A stretch of 64,000 nucleotides of DNA. Source: Deltaproteobacteria bacterium. Lineage in GTDB: Bacteria; Desulfobacterota; Desulfobacteria; Desulfobacterales; UBA5852. The notes beneath the pieces were generated by a model. It saw only the letters and a program-made list of their open reading frames with translations. It was not told where the DNA came from and ran no database searches. The stretch is from assembly GCA_020444045.1 (NCBI GenBank), contig JAHLLS010000007.1, positions 162,021 through 226,020 on the forward strand, written 5' to 3'. Shown here piece by piece: positions 8,944-17,682 of this stretch (positions within the stretch are counted from its first letter, which is position 1; the number at the start of each line of letters is the position of its first letter). The position numbers were made by a program, and so were the translations under genes.

Positions 8944-10116
8944 TCACCGAATTTCCACCTGCGGCCTCAGTTCGACCGGGCATTGCTGCAGGAAGTACTT
9001 GTCGGTCATTCCGGCGATGAAATCACGCACCACTTCAGCCGGTGAATGATCCAGCATGTAGTGGTCGTCCATGTCCTTTAAAAACCGAAGAAAGATGACG
9101 GAGTTTTCGCGGCCCTGTTCAATATCGTTCAAGTATCGCTTAAATAAATACTCGAAAAGTACCCGGATTTTTTCGGTATGCTTTTTGATTATTGGGTTAA
9201 GATAAATCCGATCCAGATTGAATCCCTTGAGGGATTTTAGGGCACTGGATACCGTGGGACTGAACGCCACGTAGGGCTGGCGATAACTGTTCTGGATGAT
9301 ATCGGTGACCAAGTTATAGACGATCGTGCCGTTGGTGCAGCCCAAAACGTCGACGACATCGGCAGGCAAATCACCACGCGATAGAATCCCCAGGCGAATG
9401 GCGTCTTCGATGTCCCGACCGATATAACTGATCGTATCGGCCATCCGCACCACACAGCCTTCAAGCGTCATCGGGGTCAGCGGCAGGGCGGGCTGGTGCT
9501 TTTTATCCGCCATGATTTGATCGAAGGTATCAAATGTTTTGCCCCATTCCGCCTTCAGCAACTGATTATGAACCTCACCGTCATGGCAGACAATGCCATC
9601 CAGCGTCTGCAGGCAGAGGTTCCACCCCCGTCCTTTGCGATCCACCCGATCCAAAAACTGCACACTCTGCAAATTGTGCTGAAAAGCACCGATGCCGTGC
9701 GCTTCACACAGGGCGCTCAAAAAGGTCTCACCATCATGACCGAAAGGCGCATGGCCGATGTCATGGCCCAGCGCAATGGCCTCGATCAGGTCCTCGTTCA
9801 GCCCCATGAAACGGCCGATTGTACGGGCAATTTTCGATACCAGTTGAACATGCAATACCCGATGGGTGATATGGTCGTTCTGAATCAGGTAAAAAACCTG
9901 GGTTTTGTCGATATAGCGCGTATACGCCAAAGAGTGCAGAATACGATCCACATCGAGCGAAAAATCCTGCCGATAGCCCCCCGGGACATCTTCCGATTCA
10001 CGTCGTTGGGCACGGCTGCTCAACGTTGCCACCGGTGACAGATACGCCGCTTCGCGCTGGTCCAGGGAAGTCTTCAAGAGCCCGAGGATATCGGCGTCAT
10101 ATCGCTCCATTGTCAA
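8944..10116 (-). CDS. deoxyguanosinetriphosphate triphosphohydrolase-like HD protein
   Basis: A 390-aa cytoplasmic HD-domain hydrolase of the dGTPase family, which removes triphosphate from dNTPs (classically dGTP) and so trims nucleotide pools. The metal-binding HD signature is visible as HRVLHVQLVSKIARTIG, then EAIALGHDIGHAPFGHDGE, with the distal Asp in RMADTISYIGRDIEDAI. The N-terminal SRAQRRESEDV and the tract YTRYIDKTQVF match the family. Its start overlaps the end of the upstream ATP-grasp gene by 20 bp, implying cotranscription. Substrate range and regulation by other dNTPs cannot be told from sequence. Confidence 0.92.
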   Translation of the reverse strand: MTMERYDADILGLLKTSLDQREAAYLSPVATLSSRAQRRESEDVPGGYRQDFSLDVDRILHSLAYTRYIDKTQVFYLIQNDHITHRVLHVQLVSKIARTIGRFMGLNEDLIEAIALGHDIGHAPFGHDGETFLSALCEAHGIGAFQHNLQSVQFLDRVDRKGRGWNLCLQTLDGIVCHDGEVHNQLLKAEWGKTFDTFDQIMADKKHQPALPLTPMTLEGCVVRMADTISYIGRDIEDAIRLGILSRGDLPADVVDVLGCTNGTIVYNLVTDIIQNSYRQPYVAFSPTVSSALKSLKGFNLDRIYLNPIIKKHTEKIRVLFEYLFKRYLNDIEQGRENSVIFLRFLKDMDDHYMLDHSPAEVVRDFIAGMTDKYFLQQCPVELRPQVEIR

Positions 10117-10873
10117 TCATCTCCTCCATCATTTTGAAATAGTCGATACCGGCCTGGCGAAACCCTTCCTTACCATATTTCATATTGGCTTCAAGCACCA
10201 GGAAGCGACCCTGATGCATACAAATATCGATTCCCACATCGTCCCACCCACAAGCCCGGGCGGTATGCAGCGCCAGCGTCAAAGCCTTTTCCGGCACTTT
10301 TTCAAGGGAGATCGTGCCTCCGGCGGCGACATTACTGCGGTACTCGCCCTTGGCCGCCAGACGCCAGTAGGCGTGGACCACCCGGTCACCGATCACCACC
10401 ACCCGAATGTCCCGATCAAGCGCGAGGTATTCCTGGATATAGGCCACCGGCGACAGCCTCAGATAGGCCGCCAGTTCCTCCTCATTTTGCAGGAGGAACA
10501 CCCCGCGCCCCAGCGCTGACCCCCGTGGGATTTTGGCAATTAGCGGAAATGGAAAGAGCCGGATAATCTTTTCCAGCCGCCGCTTACCATAGAAGACCCG
10601 GGTAAAGGGATGGGGAATCTCAAGCAGATAAAACAACGCCGTTTGTTTGATTTTATCCTGGACGCACTTGTAGGTGTGATAGCTGGGGAAAAGGGATTTT
10701 CCCATGGCGTCGAACAGGTCCGCATAAAAAACTGAGGGATAATAAATTTTAGGGGCCTGGCGAATGGCGCGTATTTCGTCATCGGAATAGTCGACGAAAT
10801 TGGTGCGAACACCCAGTGTGCGGACATTTCGGCAACGGCGGAGGCGATGTTCCAAAGCAATGACCATTTCCAC
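10097..10873 (-). CDS. RimK-like ATP-grasp enzyme
   Basis: A 258-aa protein with the ATP-grasp layout: a short N-terminal domain (NVRTLGVRTNFVDYSDDE), an ATP-binding lid (FPFPLIAKIPRGSALGRGVF, about residues 125-150), YIQEYLALDRDIRVVVIGDRVVHAYWR (about 170-195) and the metal-binding VGIDICMHQGRFLVLEANMKYGKEGF near the end. RimK-family enzymes ligate amino acids, often glutamate, to a carboxyl group of a protein or small molecule. The acceptor here is unknown. It is fused in transcription to the dGTPase-like gene (20-bp overlap) and lies 65 bp from the lipoprotein gene on the same strand. It is somewhat shorter than RimK (~300 aa), lacking part of the N-terminal domain. Confidence 0.8.
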   Translation of the reverse strand: MEMVIALEHRLRRCRNVRTLGVRTNFVDYSDDEIRAIRQAPKIYYPSVFYADLFDAMGKSLFPSYHTYKCVQDKIKQTALFYLLEIPHPFTRVFYGKRRLEKIIRLFPFPLIAKIPRGSALGRGVFLLQNEEELAAYLRLSPVAYIQEYLALDRDIRVVVIGDRVVHAYWRLAAKGEYRSNVAAGGTISLEKVPEKALTLALHTARACGWDDVGIDICMHQGRFLVLEANMKYGKEGFRQAGIDYFKMMEEMIDNGAI

Positions 10874-10938
10874 GGAATGTCACCTTGAATCAAGCCGAAA
10901 AGGGATAACCGTCACCCCTATGCTTAACGCAGCCGCCA

Positions 10939-11778
10939 TCAATCCGGTCGGGGGGGGGCAATCTGAAATAGATTTTCTGAAATCGAAGCCCCCGGCCAGG
11001 TGCGTTGTATCTCCAGCTCAATGCTTCCATCCGGCCCACTCAGCATGATGCGGGCCGGTAGACGGTAGCCGTCGACCGTCTGCATCCCGTCCAGCCGGGC
11101 TGCGTAGAGGCGATTGCCGTGAATGTCGAGAAGTTCAACCCCGCAGAATTCACCCGTATCGCTCATCACACGGATGCGTGCCACTGTGCCGCGAAAGCGC
11201 CGCTGGAGCAGAATCACGATCGTACCGTCGTCATCCGATCCAGGAGGCGCCAGGCGCACGGCATCGTAGTCCACTTCCGGCGGGCGCCCCACCATCAGGC
11301 CAAATAAATCGGCGCATTTGATGGAAACCGGCAGAAAACTTGAAAGACTGTTGTTCCCCACTTTTCGTTTAACGTATTTTTGTTCCTGGTAGTCAAGGGC
11401 CGTCAGCCACACTTCATCACAGCTCATTTCAAAAACAGGGGGGCCGGCCGGTATACTTCTGAAAGCAAACCGCAGACGCCCTGGTTCCGCGCCCACCCAT
11501 GCCGCAGGGCTGTTGATCTGCCGGGTGCCTTGCATGTGGACAACCACCCTGCCTTTCCCTCTGAATGCGTCCAGGCCGGTATTGGCTGTCGTCAGCCGGT
11601 TCATCAATTGTTGTGTGGCTTCACTGTCGTATTGAACTTCTGTCGGTTGGCCCAGCCACCCGGCACACCCCGAAAGAAAGAACGTCAGACCCGCCAACAA
11701 CGGATAAACGATGATGAAGCGAACACAGCTGAAGCGAAAAAGGCAGTGCCTGGCGCTATCGAATGGAATGCCGATCAT
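10939..11778 (-). CDS. DUF4292-like lipoprotein
   Basis: A 279-aa predicted lipoprotein. A hydrophobic signal (about residues 18-37, FIIVYPLLAGLTFFLSGC) ends in a lipobox LSGC, followed by GWLGQPTEVQYDSE. The mature part is rich in beta-strand segments (GKGRVVVHMQGTRQIN, GRLRFAFRSIPAGPPVFEMSCD), like the LolA/LolB-fold DUF4292 family of outer-membrane lipoproteins. It probably acts in the outer membrane or periplasm; the partner or cargo is unknown. It lies directly downstream of the TPR lipoprotein gene on the same strand (about 60 bp), so the two may work together in envelope assembly. Confidence 0.7.
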   Translation of the reverse strand: MIGIPFDSARHCLFRFSCVRFIIVYPLLAGLTFFLSGCAGWLGQPTEVQYDSEATQQLMNRLTTANTGLDAFRGKGRVVVHMQGTRQINSPAAWVGAEPGRLRFAFRSIPAGPPVFEMSCDEVWLTALDYQEQKYVKRKVGNNSLSSFLPVSIKCADLFGLMVGRPPEVDYDAVRLAPPGSDDDGTIVILLQRRFRGTVARIRVMSDTGEFCGVELLDIHGNRLYAARLDGMQTVDGYRLPARIMLSGPDGSIELEIQRTWPGASISENLFQIAPPRPD

Positions 11779-11839
11779 GACATCATTTCCTGGCCACTTA
11801 TTAGGCCGGCGCTTTCACACCCGGTTGCATCGGACCGTC

Positions 11840-13567
11840 TCAAGGAGTTTGTTTTTCCAGGGATTCGATCTTTTCGATAATCGCTTCCCGGTCTTTCTCG
11901 CGAATCGACAAGGATTTGCGGTAGTATTCGAGCGCCTTGCCTTTTTCGCCCAATTTTTGATAGGCATCGCCGACATGCTCCAGCACGATGGGATCGTCCG
12001 CAACCAGTTCCGCAGCCTTTAGCAAAACGGCCAGGGCTTCCTGGTACCTTCCCTGCTTGTAGTAAACCCATCCAAGACTGTCGGTGATGTAACCATCGTC
12101 CGGTTTCAGGGCGAGTGCTTTCTGGACCAGTTTTTCGGCCTCTTCAAGGTTGATACCCAGATCGGCATAGGTATATCCGAGGTAGTTCAGCGCGTTGGCA
12201 TGCTCGGGGGCCAGCACGATCACCTGCTTCATGGCGGCAATAGAATCATCTTTCCGCTCCATTTTGTCGTAAACGACCCCCAGCCGAAAATATGCCCGCT
12301 CGTTTTCAGGCGCCACAGCGATCGCACGCTGCAGCAAGGATAGCGCATTCGCATAATCCTCTTTTTCTTCATACAGGGAGGCCAGATAAATGAGAAAATC
12401 CGGGTGATCCGGTTCATGCGACAATGCGGTTTCAAGCAGGCCTATCGCAGCATCGATTTGACCGTCGTCATTGTAGCGGAACGCCTGCTGAATCACCGCA
12501 TCACGGTAAAAACGCGAATCCGGCGGAACCGTCTTGAAATGCGTCATGGCCCGTGCGCTGTCGTCAAGTTCGTTGTAGGCCACGCCTAAGAGGTAGTGCA
12601 GATTGCCGAAATCACTGCGCACCTTCAAAATTTCTTCCATGATGAAGGCACCTTCACGGTTCAATCCAGGCTCGATATACATTCTGAAAATGACACGGAC
12701 GAGGTCGTTTTCGGAAGTGGTTTCAGCTAACGCGCGAAGAAGTGTGCCGGCCTTTTTTTCTTGACCGATCCGATGATAGTACCACGCCAGCCCGCAAGTC
12801 GCATTTATGTTGCCAGGGTCTTCGTCCAAAATTGCTTGATAAAGGGCGATAATCTTGCGTTGGGTGGCCGCTTTGTCGGGGCGCTTCTGGTAAATGTCTA
12901 TCAGCTCGAAGCGGGCCCCTTCCAGTGCCGGTTCGATGGCCAACGCTCTGAGAAAGGCCTGCTCCGCCTTGTCGTCCTCGCCGCGTTCCTGATGGATTTT
13001 CCCCATGAAAAAAAAGCCTGCATAAGCACCGGGAAAACGTGCCGTCATGCGCTCAAAAACATGGAACGCTTCATCCCATTGCGCGTCATTCATGTAAAGG
13101 TTGCCGAGAAGCAGATAGACATCCTCCTTGTCAGGATCCTGCTCCAGCACTTTCTCATAGACGATCTTGGCCTGCGCCATATCTTTGCGGTTCTGATAGA
13201 TACGTCCGACAATCAAGAGGGTCGGGACATCTCCGGGGGCATCGCGCAGGATGCCCTGCAGCAATGCAAGCGCCTCATCCTCCCGCTTGGTCTGCAGATA
13301 CAGCGTGGCCAATTCCCGCCGCACATAAAGTGCGTCCGGGTCACTCTCCAGTGCCTGTTGCATCATCTGCACGGCCGCATCCGTATCGCCACGGTTTTTG
13401 AGTATCTGGGCCTCGGTATAATAATAATAGCTATTGGGGGGTGCCCATTCCATGGCCTCGGCAGGACGCTGCTCGTCACGTGCCGGGTGGCCCGTGACAC
13501 ATCCCCACCCCAGAAGCAGCGCCCCCAGGGCGACGATTATTTTATAGGGTAAACGATTAACTTGCAT
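11840..13567 (-). CDS. TPR-repeat lipoprotein
   Basis: A 575-aa protein composed almost entirely of about 14 tetratricopeptide repeats, visible as recurring A-L-x-x-D-P and GxxYxxxGxxxxA patterns (e.g. YTEAQILKNRGDTDAAVQ, VYLLLGNLYMNDAQWDEA, LNYLGYTYADLGINLEEA). I place the start at the ATG at 13567 rather than the upstream in-frame ATG. MQVNRLPYKIIVALGALLLGWGC is a proper lipoprotein signal with a cysteine at residue 23 and a GGAAAG ribosome site, while the longer version would bury it. It is probably a periplasmic scaffold anchored in a membrane. Neighbours are the sigma factor upstream and the DUF4292-like lipoprotein downstream. Sequences like this accompany envelope or exopolysaccharide systems, but no such system is visible here. 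Confidence 0.85.
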   Translation of the reverse strand: MQVNRLPYKIIVALGALLLGWGCVTGHPARDEQRPAEAMEWAPPNSYYYYTEAQILKNRGDTDAAVQMMQQALESDPDALYVRRELATLYLQTKREDEALALLQGILRDAPGDVPTLLIVGRIYQNRKDMAQAKIVYEKVLEQDPDKEDVYLLLGNLYMNDAQWDEAFHVFERMTARFPGAYAGFFFMGKIHQERGEDDKAEQAFLRALAIEPALEGARFELIDIYQKRPDKAATQRKIIALYQAILDEDPGNINATCGLAWYYHRIGQEKKAGTLLRALAETTSENDLVRVIFRMYIEPGLNREGAFIMEEILKVRSDFGNLHYLLGVAYNELDDSARAMTHFKTVPPDSRFYRDAVIQQAFRYNDDGQIDAAIGLLETALSHEPDHPDFLIYLASLYEEKEDYANALSLLQRAIAVAPENERAYFRLGVVYDKMERKDDSIAAMKQVIVLAPEHANALNYLGYTYADLGINLEEAEKLVQKALALKPDDGYITDSLGWVYYKQGRYQEALAVLLKAAELVADDPIVLEHVGDAYQKLGEKGKALEYYRKSLSIREKDREAIIEKIESLEKQTP

Positions 13568-13721
13568 GGGGTTAACTTTCCAATTGCGTATTTGTTGTGA
13601 ATCGACGGCGGGCAACGGCCGTGGTAAAGCGAGAAGGTTCAGGAAAGGCGGGGCGTTTTTGTCCGCCGGAATCGGTCGTTTGGCATGCTTCGGTATCCCG
13701 GATAACAAGCCTGCCGTCCGG

Positions 13722-14900
13722 CTACTCCGTTGTCTGGCCTTCCGTATAGGATGAAAAATCCGGGATTTCCTGTTTAAAGAACTCCCTCATTTTCTTGATG
13801 ATATTTTTTTCCACCTGACGCACGCGTTCTCGACTGATGCCATACCGGTCACCAATTTCCTGCAACGTCACCGGCGTGTCGGAAAAAATTCGCAAATCAA
13901 AAATTTCTTTCTCGCGATCCGTCATATTCTTGCGGAATTCATCGATCTTGTTGTGCAGCAGAACCTCGATCTCTTTTTTAGCGACCTGGTCTTCGGCGGA
14001 AACCGATTCGGTGCTCAGGAATTCGATGCGTTCCGTGTCGGAATCGTCTTTCAGGGGGGCGTCCAAGGAAACATCCCATCCATCCAAACGCTGGTCCATA
14101 TCGACGATTTCACGTTCGGAAACACCCAGGCGCTCCGAGAGCAATTTGGGCTTGGGATCAAAGCCCTGTTCAATCAGTTTCTGTTTTTCCTTTTTGAGTT
14201 TAAAGAACAATTTACGTTGCCCCTGGGTCGTTCCGATTTTCACCAGGCGCCAGTTATCCATAATGAATTTGAGAATATACGCCTTGATCCAGAAAGAGGC
14301 GTAATACGAAAATTTGACATTCTTATAGGGATCGAACTTGCGGACCGCCTGCATCAATCCAATGTTGCCTTCTTGAATCAGATCCAGCAGATTCTGCATC
14401 CACACCCGCTGGAACTCCAGCGCGATCTTCACCACCAGTCGAAGGTTGGACGTCACCAGAGCGTAGGCCGCGTCCTTGTCACCGTGCTCTCTGACGCGAA
14501 TGCCGAGCGCCCTTTCCTCTTCGCGGGTCAACAGTTTGTAATTGCTGATTTCCGACAAATACCGCTGCAGCGGGTCGAATTTAACCAGGGCCTTGTCGGC
14601 AGCCCCGGTTTTCTTTTTATTATCTTTGGCTTTGAGGTCGGGCGCTATCAACTCAGGCTCAATCGTCTTGGCTTTAGGCGAATTTTTTTTTGCGGCGTTG
14701 GCCGTTTTTGCCGAAGCACCCTTTTTGACGGTCGATGCACTCCTCGGCGTTTTTTTCCTGGCAGCACCGGCAGTGGCTTTCTTTGCCGTCGATGCGGCTT
14801 TCTTGCGCCCTGTTTTTTGGGGTTTGTCATCAGGTAAACGACCTGATGGGTTATGTTCGGTATCTGCTGGGTTTCGCTTGGTCTTTTTTGTGGTGGTCAT
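13722..14900 (-). CDS. rpoH: RNA polymerase sigma-32 (RpoH-like) factor with a Lys/Ala-rich N-terminal extension
   Basis: The 392-aa protein has two parts. Residues 1 to about 105 are low-complexity and rich in Lys, Ala, Thr and Pro (e.g. KKAASTAKKATAGAARKK), like histone H1 tails. From about 107 it is a group-3 sigma-70 protein: region 1.2 (FDPLQRYLSEISNYKLLTREEE), region 2 (LVTSNLRLVVKIA, DLIQEGNIGLMQAVRKFDPYKNVKFSYYASFWIKAYI), the RpoH-box-like TTQGQRKLFFKLKKEKQKL, and region 4 (TLQEIGDRYGISRERVRQVEKNIIKKMREF). The QRKLFF box points to the heat-shock sigma-32 branch. E. coli RpoH has 284 aa and no such tail. A 9-bp perfect inverted repeat sits directly upstream (14921-14944). The ribosome site AAGGGA is close to the ATG. 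Confidence 0.88.
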   Translation of the reverse strand: MTTTKKTKRNPADTEHNPSGRLPDDKPQKTGRKKAASTAKKATAGAARKKTPRSASTVKKGASAKTANAAKKNSPKAKTIEPELIAPDLKAKDNKKKTGAADKALVKFDPLQRYLSEISNYKLLTREEERALGIRVREHGDKDAAYALVTSNLRLVVKIALEFQRVWMQNLLDLIQEGNIGLMQAVRKFDPYKNVKFSYYASFWIKAYILKFIMDNWRLVKIGTTQGQRKLFFKLKKEKQKLIEQGFDPKPKLLSERLGVSEREIVDMDQRLDGWDVSLDAPLKDDSDTERIEFLSTESVSAEDQVAKKEIEVLLHNKIDEFRKNMTDREKEIFDLRIFSDTPVTLQEIGDRYGISRERVRQVEKNIIKKMREFFKQEIPDFSSYTEGQTTE

Positions 14901-14920
14901 AAGTCCCTTGTATCATTTCT

Positions 14921-14944
14921 GGTGATCATCCAAACATGATCACC
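14921..14944. promoter_or_regulatory. perfect 9-bp inverted repeat upstream of the sigma-32 gene
   Basis: GGTGATCAT (14921-14929) and ATGATCACC (14936-14944) are perfect complements with a 6-nt spacer, centred about 32 bp upstream of the sigma factor ATG. It could be a repressor operator or a hairpin in the mRNA leader near the ribosome site. It is not the CIRCE element. Confidence 0.6.
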
Positions 14945-15083
14945 ATACGGTCGCCCCCGGTTCGATCCGGTGTCAATTTTGCACTGGATTCCACGAGGTA
15001 TTTTGTCTCCTACGGACACCTATCGACCGGCCAATTTTTATGGACAACATTCGCAACCTATGGTAACGCCAGACGCATTCCAT

Positions 15084-15160
<77 letters not shown>

Positions 15161-15679
15161 GCTTTCTTTGAGTTTAAAAGAAATCCGACGCCGGAATTGA
15201 CCCCTCGGTCGTCTCCATTCGCGCGAAAGTGGCCACTGAAACCGATTATGCCAATAATATCGATCTGTTCGAATGCCACATGAACTGAATAAGACTTAAA
15301 TTCTAACATACATTATTTGAATAAGTCAAAGGTATTACGTGCCGACTAACATCCATGGTCATGCCCATCGGACAGTCTCTCCCCCATGTGACATCGGCAA
15401 CCGTCTTCATCACACAGAAGTCCCCTGGCCGCGGACGCCGTGTGGAACAATTGGATGGCGCTCCACGCCATTTATTCCGACGCTGCGATGGACGGCACGA
15501 CGCATCGGTGGATAAATCCATATTTACAGTAGGCCAACAACCTGATAACATTATTCAGAAATTGCTTGGCCTTGGTCGCAAGATCGAGGACTTCCTCAGC
15601 GTACGTTAAAAAATTCGGGCGCGGGGAAGCGTTCCACACGGTTTAACTGTAAAACTGTACTGTACGATCCGATGATGCC
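15161..15679. other. 520-bp stretch without a supported gene
   Basis: From the tRNA 3' end to the histidine kinase start. Two overlapping opposite-strand ORFs of about 82-84 codons exist near 15303-15609, but neither shows a recognisable domain or ribosome site. The segment near 15200-15250 (GACCCCTCGG, then GCGCGAAAGTGGCCACTGAA) resembles the ends of IS21-type elements from memory and may be a decayed insertion-sequence end; this is a weak inference. Confidence 0.35.
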
Positions 15680-17359
15680 ATGAAAAATAGCCGCTCGGGC
15701 AAAGACGACAACGCTGATTTCCGAAGCCTCTCCTTTGATGTCTGTACGGTCAAAGCGTTGATGGCCTCCACCAACCGCTACAAGACCCTGTTCGAGAGTG
15801 CCGGTGATGCCATATTCGTGATGGATTTCAAAGGACAGGTTATTGATGGCAACCGTGTCGCCTGCGAACAGTTGCGGATTTCCCACCACGATCTGCTCAA
15901 CAAAACCACCATGGACATCATATCGCCCGAACATGCGCCTTTCTGGCCCGAACGCATGGACGAACTCCGTCGCCTGCGTCACATCATTTTCGAAACGGCC
16001 CTGAAATCGTCAGACGGCAAAACCCTCCCGGTGGAAACAAGTTGCCGGGCGATCGAGTACGATAATAAGCCGGCGGTTTTGACCATTGCACGTGATATTT
16101 CCGAACGTATTCAGTCTGACAAAGAAAAAGCCAAGCTCCGCTCACAACTCCGGCAGGCCCAGAAAATGGAAGCCATTGGCACCCTGGCCGGCGGCATTGC
16201 ACACGATTTCAACAATATTCTGCAATCGATTTTTGGATATACCGAGATCGCCGGTATTCAGGTAACCCAAGGGAAAAACCCCCAGGAGGCCCTGGACAAT
16301 ATCATGACGGCCAGTCAACGGGCCAAGGGTCTGATCAATCAGATTCTTTCCTTCAGCCGCCAGACCGAACAGGAGAAGCAACCTGTCCAGGTCAATCTGA
16401 TTGTCAAGGAAGTGCTCAAGCTTATCCGGGCCTCATTGCCGGCCACGATCGAAATCAGCGGAAAAAACCTCAATCACAACGCGGTCGTGGAAGCAGACCC
16501 GATCCAGATTCATCAAGTGATGATGAATCTGTGCTCCAATGCCCATCATGCCATGCGTGAAACAGGGGGAAAGCTGGAAGTCAGCCTGATGACCACTGAC
16601 ATCGACGGCAGCAAAGCCGCCCAGCTGGGGGGAATCAAACCCGGCCCCTATCTTGAACTCCGCATCCAGGATAGTGGCCACGGCATTCCCAGAGAGTATA
16701 TCGATCGGATTTTCGACCCGTATTTTACCTCCAAAGAAAAAGGCGAAGGCACCGGCTTGGGTCTGGCTGTTGTGCACGGTATTGTGAGCAGCCATGGCGG
16801 GGCGATTACGGTCGAAAGCAAGATCGGCAACGGCACCACATTTCACGTGCTCTTTCCCGAAAGGCTGGCGGACACGCCTTCGGAAGAACGGTCCCAGCCC
16901 TCGTCACCGGACACGTATACCGGTCATGAGCACATTCTTTTTGTCGATGATGAGCCGGCTTTGGTGGAAATCGGGCAGGAAATTTTGACGACCCTCGGCT
17001 ATCAGGTGGAAACCACCACGTCCAGCCAAGACGCCATCGAACGCTTCGAGGCGGCGCCGGACCGGTTCGATCTCATCATCAGCGATCTAACCATGCCCAA
17101 AATAACGGGTGACGATCTGGCCCGGGAAGCCATGCGCATCCGACCGGATATCCCGGTGATTCTTTTTACCGGCTATAGCGACATCATGTCCCGCGAAAAA
17201 TTTGTGGCCCTGGGCATCAAAGATTGCCTGATGAAACCCCTTACCCGAAAAGACTTGGCCGAATCCATCCGACGCGTTCTTGATGAGAATCAAGCCCCGT
17301 CGAACCCCCCGCCAGCGAAAAACGACATCCCGCCAGAACCCGAGGAGAGCGCATCCTGA
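15680..17359 (+). CDS. hybrid sensor histidine kinase (PAS-HisKA-HATPase-receiver)
   Basis: A 559-aa signalling protein with no clear transmembrane segment, so probably cytoplasmic. Domains in order are: PAS (about residues 31-145, NRYKTLFESAGDAIFVMDF); HisKA with phospho-acceptor His175 in GGIAHDFNNIL; HATPase_c with N-box NLCSNAHHAM, G1 IQDSGHGIP and G2 GTGLGLAVVHGI; and a C-terminal receiver with acidic pocket FVDDEPAL, phospho-acceptor Asp in LIISDLTMPK and conserved Lys in CLMKPLT. It autophosphorylates and passes the phosphate to its own receiver, then probably to an unknown regulator. No cognate DNA-binding partner is adjacent. A small membrane protein gene follows after 16 bp. The ribosome site is weak. 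Confidence 0.95.
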   Translation: MKNSRSGKDDNADFRSLSFDVCTVKALMASTNRYKTLFESAGDAIFVMDFKGQVIDGNRVACEQLRISHHDLLNKTTMDIISPEHAPFWPERMDELRRLRHIIFETALKSSDGKTLPVETSCRAIEYDNKPAVLTIARDISERIQSDKEKAKLRSQLRQAQKMEAIGTLAGGIAHDFNNILQSIFGYTEIAGIQVTQGKNPQEALDNIMTASQRAKGLINQILSFSRQTEQEKQPVQVNLIVKEVLKLIRASLPATIEISGKNLNHNAVVEADPIQIHQVMMNLCSNAHHAMRETGGKLEVSLMTTDIDGSKAAQLGGIKPGPYLELRIQDSGHGIPREYIDRIFDPYFTSKEKGEGTGLGLAVVHGIVSSHGGAITVESKIGNGTTFHVLFPERLADTPSEERSQPSSPDTYTGHEHILFVDDEPALVEIGQEILTTLGYQVETTTSSQDAIERFEAAPDRFDLIISDLTMPKITGDDLAREAMRIRPDIPVILFTGYSDIMSREKFVALGIKDCLMKPLTRKDLAESIRRVLDENQAPSNPPPAKNDIPPEPEESAS

Positions 17360-17375
17360 TACGCGATTGACCGAT

Positions 17376-17579
17376 ATGACCGTCCTTACCCAACTTTTAA
17401 AACTCATCGCCGTCCTGGCCGCCGCCGCACTGCTCGGCAACTGGTTTCTGAGCGAACTCCGCGCGGCGCGACGTAATGCCAAACCGTGGTATGCCGTCTA
17501 TTTGACACTGCCCGGCATCCTCGTCTTCGTATCCGCCATCATTTTACCCATTGCCGTGTGGTACTTTAAGCGTCACTAG
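17376..17579 (+). CDS. small two-helix membrane protein
   Basis: A 67-aa protein read from the ATG at 17376 (MTVLTQLLKLIAVLAAAALLGNWFLSE). The longer ORF starts inside the kinase gene and is unlikely. It has two transmembrane segments: about residues 4-25, and 43-62 (LPGILVFVSAIILPIAVWYF), separated by a basic loop (RAARRNAKPW). No family is recognised. It follows the histidine kinase by 16 bp and is probably cotranscribed, so a role in membrane coupling of that sensor is possible but unproven. Confidence 0.6.
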   Translation: MTVLTQLLKLIAVLAAAALLGNWFLSELRAARRNAKPWYAVYLTLPGILVFVSAIILPIAVWYFKRH

Positions 17580-17646
17580 ATCAAACGCCCCAAAACGAAT
17601 GTCTCCATGACATCGCGTGGGGCCTGTCATGGAGACGTATTTGATC
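17579..17646. terminator. long nested inverted repeat between convergent genes
   Basis: GTCTCCATGACA (17601-17612) and TGTCATGGAGAC (17625-17636) form a perfect 12-bp stem with a 12-nt loop. The outer arms GATCAAA (17579-17585) and TTTGATC (17640-17646) also pair. It lies between the convergent kinase/membrane-protein and ParM-like genes, the usual place for a bidirectional terminator, although it lacks a long T-tract. Confidence 0.55.
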
Positions 17647-17682
17647 AAAGGTGTGTGCCTTGCAGGCATCCGCTGGTGGGAA

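Noticed and set aside
15303..15609. Two overlapping small ORFs (82-84 codons) on both strands
   Set aside because: No ribosome site, no domain, and each is merely the shadow of the other.
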